Part shown: one piece after another, positions 40,590-44,328 of the stretch
How the letters are laid out: every line of letters begins with the position of its first letter
Position numbering within the stretch: position 1 is the stretch's first letter
NCBI GenBank assembly: GCA_018065465.1
Contig: JAGHTC010000052.1
Location: 1 to 44,328, forward strand
Length of the DNA: 44,328 nucleotides
Origin: Candidatus Ruminococcus equi
GTDB taxonomy: Bacteria; Bacillota; Clostridia; Oscillospirales; Acutalibacteraceae
Reading direction: 5' to 3'
Position numbers and translations under genes: made by a program
Notes under the pieces: model-generated
What the model was told of the DNA's origin: nothing
Database searches by the model: none
What the model saw: only the letters and a program-made list of their open reading frames with translations

Positions 40590-41654
40590 ATGAAAAAACA
40601 CGCAGTTACAATAATAAATATTGTTTTGGTTTTGGCGATAATATCGGGTATTGCTCTTGTTATCTTCAATGCACCGAAAAGAGAAAAACAACCCGAAACA
40701 GCAACTCCTGATGAAGTTGTCGTTGCCTCACCAAACGATGCCCAAAAGCCATTTAATATCGCGATTATCCAGCATACCGATAACGAAGAATGTAACGCTT
40801 GTTACAAGGGCTTTGTCCATGAATTGACTCAACTCGGTTACATCAATTCAGGGAAAATTTCAATCGACTATATTCTCGAACAAGATGAAGAGAAATGCTC
40901 AAAAGCCATTGATGAAATACTTTCTTTTACAAAATGTGATTTAATCTATGCAATAGGACCGTTTTGTGCGAAAAAAGCAGCCGAAAAAACAACCGATATC
41001 CCTATCGTTTTCGGCGCAGTATCAGAACCCGAAAAAGAGGGACTCGTAGAGTCTAACGAAGTACCGGGTAAAAATATCACCGGCGTTTCGAGTTATACTC
41101 CGTGCTTTGAGCAGATAGATTCTATTATGCTCTTGTTCCCGAAAGCAAAGAAAATCGGTGCGATTTTCTGCGGTACTAACGAAGCATCCGTTACACAGGC
41201 TCTTGTAGCCCAGGGAGAAGCAGAGTCCGACGAAATCGGATATACATATAACACTTATCCCGTTGTATCTTCCGACGAGATTTCCGAGAAATTAGAGGAA
41301 ATGAAAGAAGACGGCATTGAGGTTATTTATGCGCCGATTGACAGTATGATTTACGAAAATATGAATGAGGTAGTATCTTTTTCCGAGAGCAACAAAATTC
41401 CCATTATCTGCGGTAATGAAGAAATGCTCAAAAAGGGGTGTTTCTCAACCTGCAACATAAACTATGTTTCAATAGGCACAAAGGCTGCAGATATGACTCT
41501 TGATATCCTCGTCCATAATGCTAAACCCGCAAACACCCCCGTTATCTATAAATACGACTGTGACTTGCTTATAAATAAGAAATCTTGCGAAAATCTCGGA
41601 ATAACTCTTTCCGATTCCGTAAAATCCGATGTAATTATGAAATCGTACGAATAA
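40590..41654 (+). CDS. ABC_sub_bind-type periplasmic-binding-fold protein, membrane-tethered
   Basis: 354 residues from ATG 40590 with TAGGTGAA upstream. One N-terminal hydrophobic helix (IINIVLVLAIISGIALVIF) lacks a lipobox cysteine or a clear cleavage site, so the protein is probably anchored as a transmembrane protein with its domain outside. The domain is type I periplasmic-binding (PF04392): FNIAIIQHTDNEECNACYKGF, IPIVFGAVSEPEKEGLV, then GKNITGVSSY and KIGAIFCG. Relatives bind tryptophan or other small molecules. No permease or ATPase gene is next to it, so it is either a solute sensor or serves a transporter encoded elsewhere. Confidence 0.8.
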   Translation: MKKHAVTIINIVLVLAIISGIALVIFNAPKREKQPETATPDEVVVASPNDAQKPFNIAIIQHTDNEECNACYKGFVHELTQLGYINSGKISIDYILEQDEEKCSKAIDEILSFTKCDLIYAIGPFCAKKAAEKTTDIPIVFGAVSEPEKEGLVESNEVPGKNITGVSSYTPCFEQIDSIMLLFPKAKKIGAIFCGTNEASVTQALVAQGEAESDEIGYTYNTYPVVSSDEISEKLEEMKEDGIEVIYAPIDSMIYENMNEVVSFSESNKIPIICGNEEMLKKGCFSTCNINYVSIGTKAADMTLDILVHNAKPANTPVIYKYDCDLLINKKSCENLGITLSDSVKSDVIMKSYE

Positions 41655-41694
41655 TTTTTGATTATGAAAATTTTTTGAACATTACAAAATACAC

Positions 41695-41723
41695 TTGATT
41701 TTTTATAAAAATTGGTATAAAAT
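41695..41723 (+). promoter_or_regulatory. Sigma-A promoter of groES-groEL
   Basis: TTGATT (41695-41700), 17 bases, TAAAAT (41718-41723). TATAAA (41716-41721) is an alternative -10. Confidence 0.7.
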
Positions 41724-41727
41724 GTAA

Positions 41728-41754
41728 TTAGCACTCAACGAATGCGAGTGCTAA
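41728..41754 (+). promoter_or_regulatory. CIRCE operator (HrcA binding site)
   Basis: TTAGCACTC (41728-41736), nine bases, GAGTGCTAA (41746-41754). This is the exact inverted-repeat consensus, placed between the promoter and groES. HrcA represses the operon through this site; hrcA is not in the window. It shows that the chaperonin genes are under the class I heat-shock circuit. Confidence 0.97.
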
Positions 41755-41786
41755 TTTCTTTGTTTATACTTTAAGGAGGATTATAT

Positions 41787-42071
41787 ATGAAAATCAAACC
41801 ATTATTAGACAGAGTTGTATTAAAACTCGACGACGCAGTTGAAACTACCGCAAGCGGTATCGTGCTTTCTTCTGCCGCACAGGAAAAGCCCCAGTATGCA
41901 AATGTTGTTGCAGTAGGCCCCGGCGGTATTGTAGACGGCAACGAAGTCAAAATGTATGTTAATGTAGGCGACAAGGTTATCGCTTCAAAATACGCAGGAA
42001 CAGATGTCAAAATCGACGGCGAAGAATATACAATAGTTCGCCAGAGCGATATTCTTGCAGTAGTTGAATAA
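41787..42071 (+). CDS. groES: Co-chaperonin GroES
   Basis: 94 residues. MKIKPLLDRVVLKLDDAVETTASGIVL includes the mobile loop that contacts GroEL, followed by YANVVAVGPGG and GDKVIASKYAGTDVKIDGEEY (partly quoted), which form the dome. It caps the GroEL ring. SD is AAGGAGG; the groEL start is 15 bases after its stop. Confidence 0.97.
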   Translation: MKIKPLLDRVVLKLDDAVETTASGIVLSSAAQEKPQYANVVAVGPGGIVDGNEVKMYVNVGDKVIASKYAGTDVKIDGEEYTIVRQSDILAVVE

Positions 42072-42074
42072 TAG

Positions 42075-43712
<1,638 letters not shown>

Positions 43713-43734
43713 TAAACTGAATACAAAACTTTTG

Positions 43735-43762
43735 CCTCCCACGATTTTTCGTGGGAGGTTTT
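43735..43762 (+). terminator. Rho-independent terminator after groEL
   Basis: CCTCCCACGA (43735-43744), loop TTTT, TCGTGGGAGG (43749-43758), TTTT. Confidence 0.93.
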
Positions 43763-43792
43763 GTATATTCTTCCAAAAACGGTAGATACTAT
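43763..43792 (+). promoter_or_regulatory. Candidate sigma-E-type promoter of the coat-F pair
   Basis: GTATATT (43763-43769) matches the sigma-E -35 pattern GHATAWT. After 15 bases, GATACTAT (43785-43792) resembles CATACAHT. No sigma-A -10 with a good -35 is visible. It fits genes for spore coat proteins, but the match rests on one -35 and one imperfect -10. Confidence 0.5.
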
Positions 43793-43819
43793 TGATACAA
43801 TAATTTTTGGAGGTTAGTT

Positions 43820-43993
43820 ATGACAGACAAAGAATTGCTCTATATTGAAGATGCGTTAAGTCACGAACAGTATTTTCAAGAAAAGTGCAAAGAAACAGCA
43901 CAGAACTTGCAGGACACAGAACTGAAAAACTATGTGGAACAGATGAGTACCCAGCACGGACAGATTTTCCGCCAGTTTTACAATTTGCTTTGA
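43820..43993 (+). CDS. Small coat-F-like spore protein
   Basis: 57 residues starting MTDKELLYIEDALSHEQYF, with GGAGG upstream (43809-43813). It is a helix-turn-helix hairpin with the pattern of CotF/YhcQ-type proteins (a ferritin-like helical pair: DALSHEQ..., then LKNYVEQMSTQHGQIF). Coat-F proteins are usually about 60-90 residues in Clostridia, often in tandem. The next gene follows 10 bases later and has a similar hairpin. Function in the spore coat is inferred from the family. Confidence 0.68.
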   Translation: MTDKELLYIEDALSHEQYFQEKCKETAQNLQDTELKNYVEQMSTQHGQIFRQFYNLL

Positions 43994-44003
43994 GGAGGAT
44001 ATT

Positions 44004-44252
44004 ATGGACGACAAAAATTTGATGCAGAATTTATTATTGCTTGAAAAAGGCTGTTGCGACCTTTATATGCACGGCGCTATCGAATCGGGAACACAGAATG
44101 TTCACCTTGCTTTCAGTTCGGCATTTACCGATTCATTGTCAATGCAAAACAAGATTTTTTCAAAAATGACGGCAAAAGGATTTTATCCTACCCAGTCGGT
44201 CGAGCAGAACAAAATCGATTCAGTAAAGCAAAAGTATAATTCAATGCAGTAA
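44004..44252 (+). CDS. Coat-F domain spore protein
   Basis: 82 residues. MDDKNLMQNLLLLEKGCCDLYMHGAIESG, then SLSMQNKIFSKMTAKGFYPT, match the Coat F domain (PF07875), including the Q-N-x-I-F-x-x-M-x-x-x-G-F/W-Y signature. A conserved pair of helices packs as half of a ferritin-like bundle. The SD GAGGAGG lies just after the stop of the upstream coat-F-like gene, so the two are one operon. A terminator follows immediately. Confidence 0.85.
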   Translation: MDDKNLMQNLLLLEKGCCDLYMHGAIESGTQNVHLAFSSAFTDSLSMQNKIFSKMTAKGFYPTQSVEQNKIDSVKQKYNSMQ

Positions 44253-44255
44253 AAA

Positions 44256-44302
44256 AGCGGTGACGAAATTCGTCACCGCTTTTTTTTTTTTTTTTTTTTT
44301 TT
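44256..44302 (+). terminator. Rho-independent terminator after the coat-F pair
   Basis: AGCGGTGACG (44256-44265) pairs with CGTCACCGCT (44271-44280), followed by an exceptionally long T run. The terminator itself is real, but the length of the T run is suspicious (see findings). Confidence 0.8.
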
Positions 44303-44328
44303 CCATTTTTTTTATTTTTTTTTTTTTT
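44281..44328. other. Low-complexity poly-T contig end
   Basis: From 44281 to the end the sequence is almost only T, with a few C and A. Two T runs of 14 or more in a row follow a normal terminator. Nothing codes here. It looks like homopolymer extension at an assembly edge rather than genomic sequence. Confidence 0.7.

Overview
The window reads as one end of a contig from a low-GC, endospore-forming Gram-positive anaerobe of the class Clostridia, most likely a gut Oscillospiraceae/Ruminococcaceae-type organism. Evidence: HprK-RapZ-WhiA genes, a CIRCE-controlled groESL operon, spore genes (yabP, yabQ, a SpoVB-type flippase, CotF-like coat proteins), HemZ, a Na+-pumping decarboxylase, and AT-rich sigma-A promoters with strong Shine-Dalgarno sites. 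The family-level placement is inference.

Layout. 1-600: tRNA-Glu, 5S rRNA, tRNA-Asn, a terminator, then a chain of small hairpins. 598-3012: a mosaic of small accessory genes (alpha/beta hydrolase, CDP-alcohol phosphatidyltransferase, zinc ribbon, GNAT) closed by a convergent 50-residue ribbon-helix-helix gene. 3112-4119: a sulfotransferase-like protein. 4177-4735: tRNA-Leu with a consensus promoter, then two more hairpin-chain elements and displaced copies of the tRNA-Leu 3' end. 4907-7224: a YidC insertase fused to a TagB/TagF-type glycerophosphotransferase, plus a small membrane protein. 7380-8995: OadG and OadB without the other subunits. 9104-10533: a Wzz-like adaptor and BY-kinase pair. 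10686-14465: a MocR-like aspartate aminotransferase, then SecD and SecF. 14509-15341: DUF421/DUF4363 on the minus strand.

15531-33877 is one long co-directional housekeeping run with very short gaps: hprK, PHP phosphoesterase, murB, rapZ, whiA, xseB, ispA, dxs, tlyA, nadK, argR, recN, recJ, relA, dtd, MBL hydrolase, hemZ and a zinc-ribbon protein. It joins three conserved Firmicutes neighbourhoods but lacks several usual members (yvcK, xseA, spoIVB-spo0A, apt). 33901-38757 is the yabM-yabN-hup-yabO-yabP-yabQ-divIC-yabR neighbourhood, linking cell envelope, ribosome rescue and spore cortex. 38785-41654 holds hpf, an RlmL-type rRNA methyltransferase and a membrane-tethered ABC-type binding protein. 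41728-43712 is CIRCE-groES-groEL. 43820-44252 is a pair of coat-F-like spore proteins, followed by a terminator and a poly-T tail that looks like a contig-end artefact.

The least explained material is (i) three hairpin-chain elements, all downstream of tRNA genes. Two of them have a mirror design: a short spacer word repeated on the left and its reverse complement repeated on the right (TGATGT/ACATCA in one, TGAAATA/TATWTCAC in the other), with a different small hairpin in each gap; and (ii) the insertase-glycerophosphotransferase fusion with its small membrane partner.
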